DNA of 64,000 bases. Source: Cadophora sp. MPI-SDFR-AT-0126 (Eukaryota > Ascomycota > Leotiomycetes > Helotiales > Ploettnerulaceae). Position 1 is the first letter of the stretch; every line of letters starts with the position of its first letter. Location: positions 1 through 64,000 of the forward strand of contig JAGMVK010000020.1 of assembly GCA_020747065.1 (NCBI GenBank), written 5' to 3'. The notes beneath the pieces were generated by a model that was not told the origin of the DNA, ran no database searches, and was given only the letters and a program-made list of their open reading frames with translations. The position numbers and the translations under genes are program-made. Shown here one piece after another: positions 37,795 to 49,319 of the stretch.

Positions 37795-40271
37795 TTGAAA
37801 AGGCGATTCAAGACAAGCACACCGCCCAAGAAAGAAACCTGAGACTCTTCCTGTTTTGTAAGTATCTAGAGGTTGGGGCTTTGCAAGAACTGCACTAACT
37901 GAACTCTCTGATACTCACGTCATCTTCTCCAAATCAGCGATCTCTGCAAATTGTCAGAACTCTAGCTACGTATTGGTTGTGGTTATTAGTTGTCGACGCA
38001 CTACAGTGCTACATGATAGTCAATAATTAAAAACGCGGGCTGGCGGCCTATAATGCCAGGCAGAGAATTTATCTCTTCTGGTTTGGGAATACCCTTTTAC
38101 TCGGCCAGCACAGCCGAGACTTGGGCTAACGTTGCAGACTGACCAGGTTGCATGACAGCCTCTAGAGCATTTCTTGTGTTCCGAGCAAATGACAATATCC
38201 ACCATTTGGACCCATCGCTGTCAAAATTATGACTGAACGGGAGCAAAAATTTGAAATGGCAAGGAAGGAGCTCTAGAACGTTCAATTCATAGTACGACCC
38301 ATCGAACCTTAAATTGTTACCTGCCTGCACGTCGACAACTACGGGCCAAAGGACAGCCACCTGAGCCGAGAAAGTGTGTATTACCAAAGCAATGGTACTG
38401 CGTCCTAAACCACGCACCTGTGCAGCCTTTGCATGGAACCAGACAAATCACATATAATTCTGTGCTCAGGTATCTAGAGAAGATCTTGGTCTGACGTAGA
38501 ATTACGTTAGCCTCCAACGTCTCTATCGTACAGCTGACTTATCTGACTCGCAACATTCGCACAAATTCGTATGCAACAAATGTCTCCAGTTGATCAGATG
38601 TGGCCAGACTTAAGATAAAGTGAAAGATTCAAGCCCATTTTGTGGCCCCTGTAAGGTTGTAGGCTACCTGAGCTGAATTCCCCTGACGTCGAGGTGTCTC
38701 GTCGAAGACACGCAAAAGACCTCTACTACTAGTAGACAGTGATCACAAAGGTAACTATGGGCGGATGTTTCCCTGGGTACTTCCGGTGAATCGCACTATT
38801 GCACATCGACAAAAACCAATTATGAGCACTAGCGGTCCAAAGCCGCGATCACATATCATTGTAGAGTCAGTCAAGTCCCGTAAGCTTAGACCATATTGTG
38901 ATGCTTGCTCAACGTTCGGATTCAAGCATAATAGGCGGTTATACTACAGGCGTTGTGCTAGTCAGCAGCTCATCGCAGCTATATTGGTACGGGGAATGGG
39001 GAATATCCATCACTCTTCTTGAAGACTCGACGATTCAAGATCGCACTAACGTGTACTTTTGGGTCGAACAGTTGCCCGATCAGTAGTCGTGGGTAGAGCC
39101 GAAGGAGGCGAACTTCTGCTTCGGCATGATCTGAACTTAGCAAAGGGCAGGAAGTAAACCAAGGCCCTGAATACGTCCCAAACTATGTCTTCGACGAATG
39201 AAGAAGTCTATATGACTGATTACAAATAATTGATAGAGAGCCAGACACAACTTCCAGAACTCGCTATTTCTTAGACGTGGACATTACTACTTCAATGCCC
39301 AGCATATCCGCCATTTCCTTCGAATTGCAGGAGGTTTAGCAATCACAACAGCTAAACTGCGAAGTCGCTCATACGACCAATGAGTCATTGGGAACGAGGA
39401 GAGATTCAAGTAGGTTATCAGCGTATACTCTCCACTCAGGTATACATACATCTTCAACACCAGAACCGAAACAAGAGCCATTACTTTCGTCGAGCGAAGG
39501 CACTGCCCCGTGGTTTAGATGGGACCAATCTTGTATCTCCGCCAGTACCGATGTCGAGCAGGCTTTCAATCGACGAGACCTTCGCCAAGAAATGAGCTGG
39601 ACTAATACATGTATTCACGAATGACATCCTCATGCACGCATGATCCCCAGCTTCCAGCAACATCTTCTTTGATCTGTTTGGACAATCCCCCGGACAACGA
39701 AACAGCTGCGAAGACAACTCAGCCTTCTATTCCATGACCTGGTAGTAGCTATCTGCAGGTCAATAGCGGAAGCATTATAGGATGTGCAGTAACACGCAGA
39801 CATCGAAAGACCTCGGTACCCATGGTAAGGGATCCGAACGATTCGGAAATAGCAAAGAAGAATTCCAAAGGACCCGGACATGAGGGAAGATTAAATGAGA
39901 ATGTGGAACATAAAGATCGTAGTATCTTCTTTCATCTTGCGAGCCTGAAAATGTGGCTAGAATAATGATATATGATGCCGTGAAGTCTGATTCTGTACCA
40001 CCGAACGAACCCTGGCCTAGAGGGGTTTTAGATACAATGGAAACATTCAGTCCGGTCATTTCGACCACTGTGTATCGTAGTCAAGATTCGCTTCCATTGA
40101 TCTAATAAGCAACCTCTTTAGGTCGCTCATTGAGCCGATCGGTTCGTTTGCAAAATTAAGTCATATTCCGTGGCTCTCCGTGGCTCTGATACCCTAAGCT
40201 TCGTCTCGACATTGAAAAGATTCTTCCGAGAATTACACGCGCCGAATTTGCTCCGAACAACCGCAGAAAGG
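37795..40271. other. Intergenic, no supported gene
   Basis: About 2.5 kb. Several open frames of 60-106 codons occur on both strands (for example minus 38,097-38,417), but none shows a domain, codon-usage contrast or consistent splice structure. Base composition is normal, with no RIP. I see no tRNA or repeat. Confidence 0.5.
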
Positions 40272-41525
40272 TCACTTCATCACAGGGACTCGACCCCTCC
40301 GACTAGGATGAATGGCACTCTCATCAATGGGGTCTTTCTTCACCCCTTCGGCTCGCTTGGTGAATTTCGCCTTCTCTTCTTCTTGTCTGCGGCGGACTCG
40401 CTCCTCATCTAATTTCTGGTTCTTCTCCTCGATCTTCCCTTTCCTCTCTTTCGTATTCCCGCCACCGCCAGCGCTGTGACCCGAAAAGGTTAGCATGCGC
40501 AGCACTAGGATCGTAAAGAAGGCTGTCGGCTTCAATGGAGAGACTCACGTCAGGTTTACGTTGATCTCTCGTGCTGCACTTATGCCATCATTGAACAAGG
40601 AGTGATGGAAAAGCTTCAGGCAAGTTTTCATATGGTCATAGCCCTCGAATTCGACAAAGGCAAACCCTTTTGCTTTACCTGCTTGGCCCTTTTCAGTTGG
40701 GACGCGGACTGATTTTGGTTTTATAGAGGCGAAATGTTTTTCTACCGACTCCTTGGTTGCGGTGAAAGGCAGTTGGCCTGGTTTCAATGGTCAGCGAAGA
40801 AGGGATTTCCAGCATTGTTGGCGCAAAGTCATACCAACAAAGACAATGAATCTTGCAGCTTTTGAACTTGCATTTTCGTCTGCGGCACCCCCATTCGTAG
40901 CCTCACTAGCATTTGCGCCTTTTCGCTTCTTCTCCCGATTGCGATTGTTCTTGTTAGACTTCTTCTTTTCCTTCTCGTCACCATTTTCGGCGACCTTTCC
41001 CGTTGATCCATTGGTTTCGACCTTTGCGTCTGCAGTTGCTGCGGATTTTGTGATTGCTGTTCCATCTGCGGCAGCTTCGGCAGCTTCTCTGGCCTTGCGT
41101 TCTGCTTTGCGCTCCTTCTTAGACTTCTTCGGCGCATCAGTAGCAGGCGAATCTGTCATTTCCGTATCCAGGTCTCCAATGGCATCCGCCTTCCCCACAT
41201 CAGCAGCTTCATCCTGCCTTTCTCCCTTCTTAGACTTCTTTTCTTTCCTGGTACCCACTGACGCATCGTCACTGATCGCCTTACCTGCCTCTGCCTCCTT
41301 CTTTCTCCTCTTTCTCTCATTCTTGCTCTCTTCTTCTTCTCTGGTTACGTTGTCCTCCTCATCTCCATCTCGCTTTCTCTTTTTCGCGTCCTTCTCAACT
41401 GATTTACTGGACTCCGCCTCAGGTTCCGCAGTCCATGAGTCTGGCACATCAGGGATTGCATCTTCGGCAGCACGCTTTTTTGCCTTACGCTCTGCGCGCG
41501 ATGCTTCTGTTCGAGTCTTTCCCAT
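40272..41525 (-). CDS. Nop6-like nucleolar RRM protein
   Basis: An RNA-binding protein resembling yeast Nop6, which helps assemble the small ribosomal subunit in the nucleolus. Exons on the minus strand are 41,525-40,835, 40,777-40,549 and 40,473-40,272 (373 aa). The first 220 residues are highly charged Lys/Glu/Ala-rich sequence with many basic clusters (KKRKRDGDEED, KKSKKERKAERKAREA), as expected for nucleolar targeting. One RRM follows: RNP2 is RFIVFVGQL (about 225-233) and RNP1 is KGFAFVEF (about 267-274). The basic tail (KGKIEEKNQKLDEERVRRRQ) is typical of the family. The start is the MGKTR methionine; the frame is open eight codons further upstream but without another ATG. Both introns are GT..AG and restore the RRM exactly. 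Confidence 0.87.
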
Positions 41526-43002
41526 TGTGGTATTGTCGGGCAGCCGCAATAAAGTAGATTGGCAACAAGTCGAGATCTTTTACAAAATCCATGGATCGTT
41601 TTGGAGGGGACTTTTCTTGTGGGGCGGCAGAAAATTACTAGCTCATCGAAGGCGGTGATTGGTAAATCACGTGGCATGTTATGTCTTTGCAAGGCAGGCA
41701 GGAGGCAGGCTGGCAGATTACAGACTTGAGTCAAGCTCATGTTTATTGTTTGGACAGTGTTGTAGAGCCTTCTTTATTATATGAAGTAAATCTTATAGTC
41801 TGCCAAATGCTAGGCGGACACATGGCAACAGACAGTGTCATACCTACCTTACTAACAGGTACCTTTCGTACAATGACCGAGTATTCTGCCTTCCTAGGCA
41901 CCTTCGAAATGTGACCAACCTGAACATTCATTCTGGCAGTCAATTTGTTTCTCTTGAACGCACAACGATGACGTCAGTTGGGTTATGTTTTGGCTAATAC
42001 CCCATTCAAATCTATTTGCCCAGAAATGAGCAATACTGTTGTTGGTGTTGCTCCTAGAGCTGATAAGCTCCAGATTTTGTAATTCTTATGGTAGTTCATA
42101 CGAGTTAAGGTTATTTCCTACATGCAATGATGAAATTATGCTAGGTATGGTACTGCGAGAGCCGGGAACTTGATACCCAAGCCTGGGAAGGCCATTGTTA
42201 AGCTGCGGCATGTGATGTTTACATCGCATTCCGCCGGGCAAAGCTTCTTTATTCCGTTACTGTCAGGGGCGACTTCTGAGCAGATGTTTGCTAGCCACAC
42301 GGTATACCCGGTCTCATATAGGTGCTTTTGGAAATACAAGTCTCTATTTCTAATCACTTAATAAGTTACACTGTGAACGAAGATCTCACAACACCTGGCT
42401 CTCTTGCTGCACTCGCCTAGGATATTATGGGTTGACTCAGAAGCACATGACCGCAAGGTTTCGGCGGTCCAGATGCTTCAACTGTTTGTCGCAGCACTTG
42501 CCGACAGCGATAATTGGATTGAGAATGGGGGAAAGCTTATAAATCAGTTGTTATTATCACTTTCTCCTCGGGTTTTATCACGGTGTCATAATTTGAGTAT
42601 GGATATGAAATTCTGGGAATTGTATGAGAGAGAGCCATTTTTTGGGATTTTATAGTCGTGGGTAAGTCCCCAAAGGATTAAGTTTGGGTCTTATGACGAG
42701 GTTCTTTTTCTACTTTTTTTTCTTCTCTTCTCACCTTGAGTCTTATAGGGCATTTTAGTAGGTCCCTTTACGGTGAAGTCTTTTGTTATCTTGAAAGAAA
42801 GTCGGGTGGGAAACGCATGAATCCTCTAGAGTGAGGAATGTGACGGGGTAAGTCGCAGAGAACCAGGCAAGAAATCCCCGCAGCGGGGATGAAAGCAATG
42901 CTCTCTCTCAATGCAAGGGGTGTATGTTTTATGGTACGTTCATCTAATATAGACGAGTGTCATCACGATCTCTGCAGAAAGATCATGAGACAGGTTCGCT
43001 CT
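41526..43002. other. Intergenic with unrecognised open frames
   Basis: About 1.5 kb. The most protein-like stretch is on the plus strand at about 42,411-42,655 (WVDSEAHDRKVSAVQMLQLF, ending EREPFFGIL before a stop), preceded by a possible acceptor (CGCCTAG). No start, partner exon or domain could be found, so it is not called as a gene. The rest is featureless. Confidence 0.4.
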
Positions 43003-43206
43003 CTAGCGACGACTGGGCTTTGGCGGGGGCTTTGGCGGGGCGCTGCCTCCATCACCTCCATAGCCGCCTCGGCCGAAAGTACGACCGGGCTTTGGCTTTG
43101 GGGGAGGTTGGGCCGGAGCACTACCGCCATCTCCTCCATAGCCGCCAGGTCCGGTCGGGACGATTGTGGACGGGACGTTCGTGTCTGAGATCATGATTTG
43201 ATTCAT
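43003..43206 (-). CDS. Small Gly/Pro-rich two-repeat protein
   Basis: A 67-residue single-exon frame beginning MNQIMISDTNVPSTIVP and ending KPPPKPSRR. The body consists of two copies of GGYGGDGGSAP followed by a proline/lysine tract (PPPKPK and PPPKPS), joined by PGRTFGRG. At DNA level the two copies differ at five third-codon positions and nowhere else within the eleven-codon core. This is good evidence that the peptide has been selected. I see no signal peptide, membrane segment or known domain. It resembles low-complexity small secreted or cell-surface peptides only in composition. It could be the last exon of a larger gene. Confidence 0.5.
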   Translation of the reverse strand: MNQIMISDTNVPSTIVPTGPGGYGGDGGSAPAQPPPKPKPGRTFGRGGYGGDGGSAPPKPPPKPSRR

Positions 43207-43804
43207 ATTGATGGGAGTGGATGTAACTGTTGGTGACGAGGAACAAAAAGGCTGGGGAAACGATGAGATTCATATAGTATCCAGCAGTAGTCTATTCTAT
43301 AGCATTAAACAGTTACTCGATATAGACAGGTTGATTCTTAAGTGTCATCACTCAATGGAACAGAGGTTTGTTGCAAGTAATACAGATCAAGCCTGTTGAT
43401 TCAGCCACTAGGCCGATCTTCTGTTAAATAGAAGCGAGCTTTGCTATTGATTCAGGGTAGATGGTGGAGAATGTTAGCAATCAGGACATTAGGATACATC
43501 CAGGTATCGCACCTTTCTTTGAATGCCAGAATTGTCTCAAGAAGTACAGGCGGACTGGAACAATGCACGCTTCAACACTTTTGTCGACAATGGATTCTTT
43601 GTCATACACGATCCCACGATCAAAGATTAAAGAGAGCTATAGAATGATGCTTGTGTCTTTATTTTCATTCACCGCTTGTATGAAAAGCATATATAGAGCT
43701 TGTTGTCTGATAAACCTTTCGTGAAGATTTGCCCTGGTTTCATAAGATCCAGATATCATCATCTCGCGTCACCAAAGCATATACATAGAAGACGGTTAGA
43801 ATAG
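43207..43804. other. Intergenic, no supported gene
   Basis: About 600 bp between the small Gly-rich frame and the broken coiled-coil gene. An 87-codon plus frame (43,461-43,724) shows no domain. It may contain promoters for the two neighbours. Confidence 0.4.
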
Positions 43805-44676
43805 CAAAGCAAATTGAGAATCGCACCTGGACGACACGACACCTGCCCGTGCGGATACGTGTGGCTAAAGGACAATCAGGGAGATGGCCATACTTGTGCT
43901 GGTGGACATCACCGCATCAACGGAGCAGGAGAAACTCCTGGAGAAACTCCTGGAGAAACTAGATGGTGAATGGAACAGCAGGCAAAGAAAACGGCCGAGG
44001 AAGAAGAAAATGCGAAGCAAAGAGCCATTGAGCAACAAAGAGCTGACGGGAGAGAAAAGGAGGAAGAGAGGGTTCGTGTTCGTACTGCTCCACCTGCAAA
44101 TACACTCCCTGTCCAGCCTGTCAGGGAAACAGAAGCTGATAGAAAGAGACGAGAGTCTCGCGAGCGAGAGCTTAGAGAGCTTAGGGAACGCCAACTCAAG
44201 CAGGATAAAGCCATCCACGAGCCGGCCCATGCAGTGAAGCAGGAAATCCGAAGTAAGCCTCAGAAAGTTGAAAGCGAGGGTAGGAAGAAAGAGTCCAAAG
44301 CACAGCTCACTGCCGAGCAGTTCGAGGCAGAACTCGCCAGAGCCCGTCAGCAAAAGCAGAAAGGAAAGAACCAAGTGAACCAGAAAGAATCAAACAGCGA
44401 TTTCAGCAAACCATTGAAGCTGAAGCTGCAGAAGAAAGAGCAGCCGCATGGGCACGCATTAATGCGATCAAGAGAGCAGGCCCATCCACAGCTACTCCTT
44501 CTGCTCAGCCCACCAATAGACCTCGAGCCCTCCCAGCACCAGATCCAGCACCCGTCGTCGAGCCGATGCCATGGACCGGTGCACTGTCGACTATGCCGAC
44601 TCGTGAGAGAGAGCCTGAGCTCGTCCGGCCGAGACAAGGCACGACGAAGGAGAAAGAAAAGGTGCCCCGGGAGTGA
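43805..44676 (+). pseudogene. Broken zinc-ribbon-like/coiled-coil gene
   Basis: Three collinear pieces look like one protein. Piece 1 (about 43,805-43,966) has a Cys/His cluster: CPCGYVWLKDNQGDGHTC followed by AGGHH, then GETPGETPGET. A TGA at 43,967 stops it, and the same frame resumes at once as MEQQAKKTAEEEENAKQRAI. Piece 2 (to about 44,360) is charged coiled coil (RESRERELRELRERQLK, LTAEQFEAELARARQQK). Piece 3 needs a shift of frame near 44,360-44,375 and continues as EPERIKQRFQQTIEAEAAEE, then AWARINAIKRAG, to a TGA at 44,674. No intron with GT..AG ends removes the stop or the frameshift. Either the gene is dead or there are two sequence errors. No start upstream of piece 1 was found, so a 5' exon is probably missing from my model. 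Function unknown. Confidence 0.5.
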
Positions 44677-46407
44677 GTAGAAGCCTGGTGGGTCACAAGT
44701 CAATCTGGCCTCGGCATCTTGGCCTCACACGTGAAATTTAAACTTCAGTACAATAAAATGCCAGTCATTACTGTATCTTGCAAGTCCACTTGGCAAAATC
44801 GTTAGGATGAGAAGCGGAGAATGAAATAAGTGCGAAGTCGCGTAACAGCTGAAAGTTGAGAAGGAACTGAAAGCGAGTGTTATCCCATCTTAATTATTTG
44901 ATTGATCACTTGACTATGAGTACCCACCATGAGACTGTGATCGTGAAGGCGCATCGATATCATCTCGATATTGCGACTTGCGCATGCAAGTAAGGGTAGC
45001 GTGAAACGGACAGAAACCAGCAGCAGCAGGACACGAGGCGGCACTCATCTTAGTAACTTACAGGCTGAGTGTTTTGAACAAACAAATTGGGAGCTGGATG
45101 GGATGGTCTGAACAATCTTTGCACAAATCATCAAGCGGATTCTCCGGGTACGGTACCAAGGTAGGCAGAATCTTAGCCCTTGGAAGATTGGCCTGACACT
45201 CATGTAAAATATGTTTAAGAGTGACTGCACGCTTTCAAGTAAGCAAGTAGTGGTCGGTACAAACGCGGTGGGAAGGTCAAGATAAAGAAGTATGGATGAA
45301 CAGTCCTGAGGTTGGCGTGAACGCTGACAAAGCCGGAGACATCATCTTGGGCACCGAGCGAAGTTCAACCTCGTTTCTCAGGACTTTGTTGATTACTACA
45401 TACTACAGCTACTACAAAACCAGAAGAATGAAAGCCTCCCACTTCAACTAGAAAACCCCGATCCCAGACTTCATATGTAGACGGCGGCCTATCTTCAGCT
45501 GGGATCATGGATCAGCCGACCCATCGCCGACACCTTGAATATGCTGGCTGGCTACCTGGCTGGCCATTGGACGGGTGTTGGATAATAAATGATCCTAAGC
45601 ATCTTCCTTTTGTGTCCCTTTCGCGACTCCCTTTTCGATGGCGGCGCTCATTCACATGTCACGACTGAAGGCCTTTCGAGCTTCAGCTTCTGGCAGGGCT
45701 GAGCGCAGTGGGAAGCAAGCAATGGTGAGAGCTTATTGAGTGGCTGCCTCGCTTTCAGTCTCACCCGTCTGCTGTGTAAGGTTAATACCCATACACCGTG
45801 GAGGCACATTCCAGGACCCTGGTCAGTGTACTACTTCTTAGGCTGCGGAAGGTCCCCAAGGCTTTAGTTTTGCTTGATGTATGCATTGCATTCCAGTTGC
45901 GACCTTGACCGCATGTGTATCATTCAGGGCTGGCGTATCATTCATGCTCTGATCTCTAGCCTCACGTCAGCAGCAGGGCTCTCTGCCTTTGCTTTTCTCC
46001 CAAGAGAAGTTCCGGGTCCCGCGATCACCACTGCAATGCAGTCGTTGCAAAACGCCACTCTATTGTGCTCATTTGGCGAATTCTGTCATGGCGCAACAGC
46101 CTCAGCGCCTTCCTTCGACGCCAGCTTATCTTCCTGTATGTCGTATTCGTAGTCGAGCTGTGTCGGAGTCATGGCTTTACGATAGCAACGAGCCAGTGCT
46201 GACAAGGTAGTCTGGAGTACCAGGCGGTATCTTTATTTCTTTTCTTCTTACATGGTGTGGTTGCCATGGCGAGGTCAAGCATTCCTTGCATCATCATCAG
46301 CCACAGCATTCCTCTTATAGAGACCTGCCCTGACTACCTGCTTAAATACAGCCTTTCCTCCTAATTTCCAGCAACACATAAAATTTGTCTACCATAAAAT
46401 CTCTACA
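44677..46407. other. Intergenic, no supported gene
   Basis: About 1.7 kb. Small frames (for example 45,874-46,210 on the plus strand) carry no recognisable domain. The last 200 bp (C/T-rich) are probably the promoter and 5' UTR of the hydrolase-like gene. Confidence 0.5.
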
Positions 46408-48404
46408 ATGAACGGCATTCGTACGAGAACTACCGGCCTTGGGCATTTCAATGCCAACCAACCCTTCGGAAACAACCCGTTCGTCAATATTCCCGCCGAT
46501 GTGAATCAAAACCCATTTCGACTGGTGTTGCTTGATATCGGATTTGTGTTGCACCTCCGCAAGCTTCTTATCAAGATTATAGTGCCACTTGGACCCATGA
46601 TCTCTGGACCCCTCGATGAGTTGTACCCTTCAAAGTCGAATATCAAGGACTTGACGCTCCATATTGTTCTTCTCGTGACGCAAATTATGCTACTGGCATC
46701 ATTGCCCGTTGTGGCCGTTCTCTTCTGGTTGGTACCAGGCATTGTTCCCATTTTATTCTGCATCGCATTCTGGGTGTCCACCTGGATCGTTATGAGATTG
46801 CTCAACGGAGCGCCAACTACAGAAGTAGGCGACACTTAGACTGGCACGAATCTGAAATCCACCTACTGACACGTCGAAATTTAGTGTTTGGTTGGGTTGC
46901 CTGAAGGACTTGACCCTGTCAACGATGAGCATGAGTTGGTGAGTGACTTTCGAGGAACTATATCATGACCTCGACCTCGCTTGCCATGCGTGGAAACATC
47001 CAAAACTTGCACCTGATTTGAGTATGTGTGCTGACTTTGCGGTCACCTAGTGGTTCTTTATTAATGGAGTCGCTACGGGGTATGTTTGCTGTTTCGCCTC
47101 TACAGGGACATCCTAACGGAAGCCAGGAAAAACTGGTTGCAATCGAATCTAGACCTTCTGGCTCGCACTTTCCAGTTAGTTTCATTCCATTCTCTTCTCT
47201 TCGTGTCACTGCCGGGTTCATAGGAGACACGCATCAGTGTCGGCCCTGTCTCAAATTGGCTAGTCTCCTTTGGATACTTCTCGACCAGAAGTGCTGATTG
47301 CTTTGAAGGCGTGAGATTATAGGAATCCATAACACCACGTGAGTAGTAACTCTATGAAATTGAGCTCTGACGACTAAAGACTTTCAGATATGGATTCCTA
47401 TTCGACCTGATAGAGTGCCTCATCCAACGAGATTTCGACTACAAGTCGCATGATATTCGTCAAGGCAGGGCACAAATCCGCGCGGCACTCGCGGCACCAG
47501 CTACCAAGAAACTCGTTCTAATTCTCCATTCACAGGTAGGTGTACCCACTGTGTCTTGTTCTCTCGTGACCTTAATTGGTAGTGATGAGGTGTTCGCCTC
47601 TTCCGAGCACTTCGTCTCATGGGCTGTCGTCACCTCCAAAATCTGCACAGAATGATCACACTGACCCCAAGGGCTTCTCTACAGGGCGGAATCGAAGGAT
47701 CTTCCATCTTAGACTGGCTTCTTGCCGATATGTCCCACGAGGTAATCGCCAAACTCGAGATATTTACGTTTGGAAATGCAGCTCGACATTTTAATAATCC
47801 ACTCGTCAGCAAGCCCTCATCACCTCTTGTTGACGAGAGCAAAGGCGGGCGGGGCGAACGTGTGATCAAGCATATTGAACACTATGCTAATACAGAGGAT
47901 TTTGTTGCGTATGTCACATTACTCCCTCGTACTCTCTATGATCCAGGATACGCCCCCATGGAATTTGATCATAATCTTGGATCCCCAAGCACTAAGAAAC
48001 ACACATGCTGATATCAGCCACAGTAACTTTGGCGTGCTGAAGTTCACAAGTCCACAGGCACAGCCTTTCGCTGACGGTAATGCCTTCTTTGGCTCTGTCT
48101 TTACTAGAGAAGGGCCGGGCCATCTGTTGAACATGCACTATCTGGACAAGATGTTTACAATGGTCAACGGGAGAGTGGATGATGATGGAAACCCTTTCAT
48201 GAACTCATTGGTTCCAAGCAGGTACGTGTCGCTTTCAGCTTCTGAACATAAGAGCTGATGGTAGTCAGGAATTCGAGAAAAGGGGCGGAGAATCCTGGCC
48301 AGCGCAGAATGATCAAAGATGTTTCGAGACTTTGGCAGTACAGGAATGGCCTAAAGCCGGTGGATGAAGCTTTCTTTCCACCCGTTAGACCAACTGCTTC
48401 CTGA
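46408..48404 (+). CDS. Membrane-anchored alpha/beta-hydrolase-like protein
   Basis: Nine exons can be joined in phase: 46,408-46,824; 46,885-46,938; 47,051-47,079; 47,127-47,174; 47,309-47,338; 47,388-47,535; 47,685-47,908; 48,024-48,221; 48,269-48,404 (427 aa). The N-terminal third has two strong hydrophobic segments (about residues 92-135, LHIVLLVTQIMLLASLPVV and LVPGIVPILFCIAFW). The soluble part begins VGLPEGLDPVNDEHELWFFI and contains FGYLFDLIxCLIQR-like sequence and a nucleophile elbow LHSQGG (Ser about 241) after four hydrophobic residues (LVLI). This fits a lipase/serine-hydrolase fold, although the first Gly of GxSxG is Leu. I do not know a characterised member; substrate and catalytic Asp/His are not assigned. 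Exons 3-5 are very short (29, 48, 30 nt), and the acceptor TTGAAG of intron 4 is inferred from phase. Confidence 0.68.
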
Positions 48405-49319
48405 GGCCCGAGCGAGTGTCGGGTACATGGACCGCGTGGGACAATTTCACAGGAACGATTACGAATTTCATGCTTTCCATAATATCATTTTCTTGCAATC
48501 CTTACTTGGGCTCTTGAAAGCTTGTCTAAGCAATCGCCCTAGACTTCTAAATAGGAGCATCCTAGATTGCTGCATTGGACCGTTATGGTGTTTGTACTAG
48601 TTCCCTCTTTATGTGTTGAAAGTCAGTAAGAATGCAGCTTTTCATGATGACCAATTGAGAATTAAGATACAGAGTCTAAGGAAACAGGGAAAGATCAGCA
48701 GCTTGTCCAAGAGTGATATGTAGTCTCGAGTAAGTATTTTTGTGTTGGGGGGGAGGCAAAAGGGTGGGGAATAATGACCAAATCCAGACTATGCAAGTCT
48801 CCCTCAGATCATTGCTTTGTCATGAACAGCCGTTCAGAGTGATTCGTAACATGTATCCCGAGCTTATCAAATCGAGTTTATTGACATAATCTAGCGTTTC
48901 GTCTCATGTAAACGAGAGGATGTTTTTGAAGCGGTAATCCGACCTACGACCTTAGACACGATAATACCCTTGTGCAAAACCCTCAGACCCGCAGACCTGC
49001 ATAAATCAAACTGACCCATGACTGGGACTTAGACGAGAGAATGGAGATGGAGCGGCGTTGTTGACAATAACCGCAGTGCCTCCTTGACTTTAGGCGGTGC
49101 GGCCCCGGACCAGTTTTCTCCACGAAGCTTTTGAACAAAGGCATATGTAGGCACGAGATAATTAATAACAGGACATAGTCCGGAATGTACACAACACATT
49201 TTTGTCCAAGCTTCACAGATAATTTTGCTCGCCGCTGCTGCTGTATACAAGGACGCCTTGGGCGATCTCAGTCGATCTTTACTCAAATCTTTGTGACGTC
49301 TTGATGAATCCCCGACACA
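48405..49319. other. Intergenic, GH131 promoter region
   Basis: About 0.9 kb. A homopolymeric G tract lies near 48,747 and otherwise the sequence is featureless. The last 150 bp before 49,320 are presumably the GH131 promoter and 5' leader. Confidence 0.5.

Noticed and set aside
38097..38417. A 106-codon minus frame in the 37.8-40.3 kb gap
   Set aside because: No homology recognised, no splice partners, no codon-usage contrast with other frames.
40753..41658. A 301-codon plus-strand frame
   Set aside because: It is antisense to the Lys/Glu-rich first exon of the Nop6-like gene; Ser/Phe/Ala-rich composition is the usual mirror of such exons.
43865..44374. A 169-codon minus-strand frame rich in Leu/Ser/Phe
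   Set aside because: Antisense to the charged coiled-coil segment; no membrane-protein features beyond those expected of a mirror frame.
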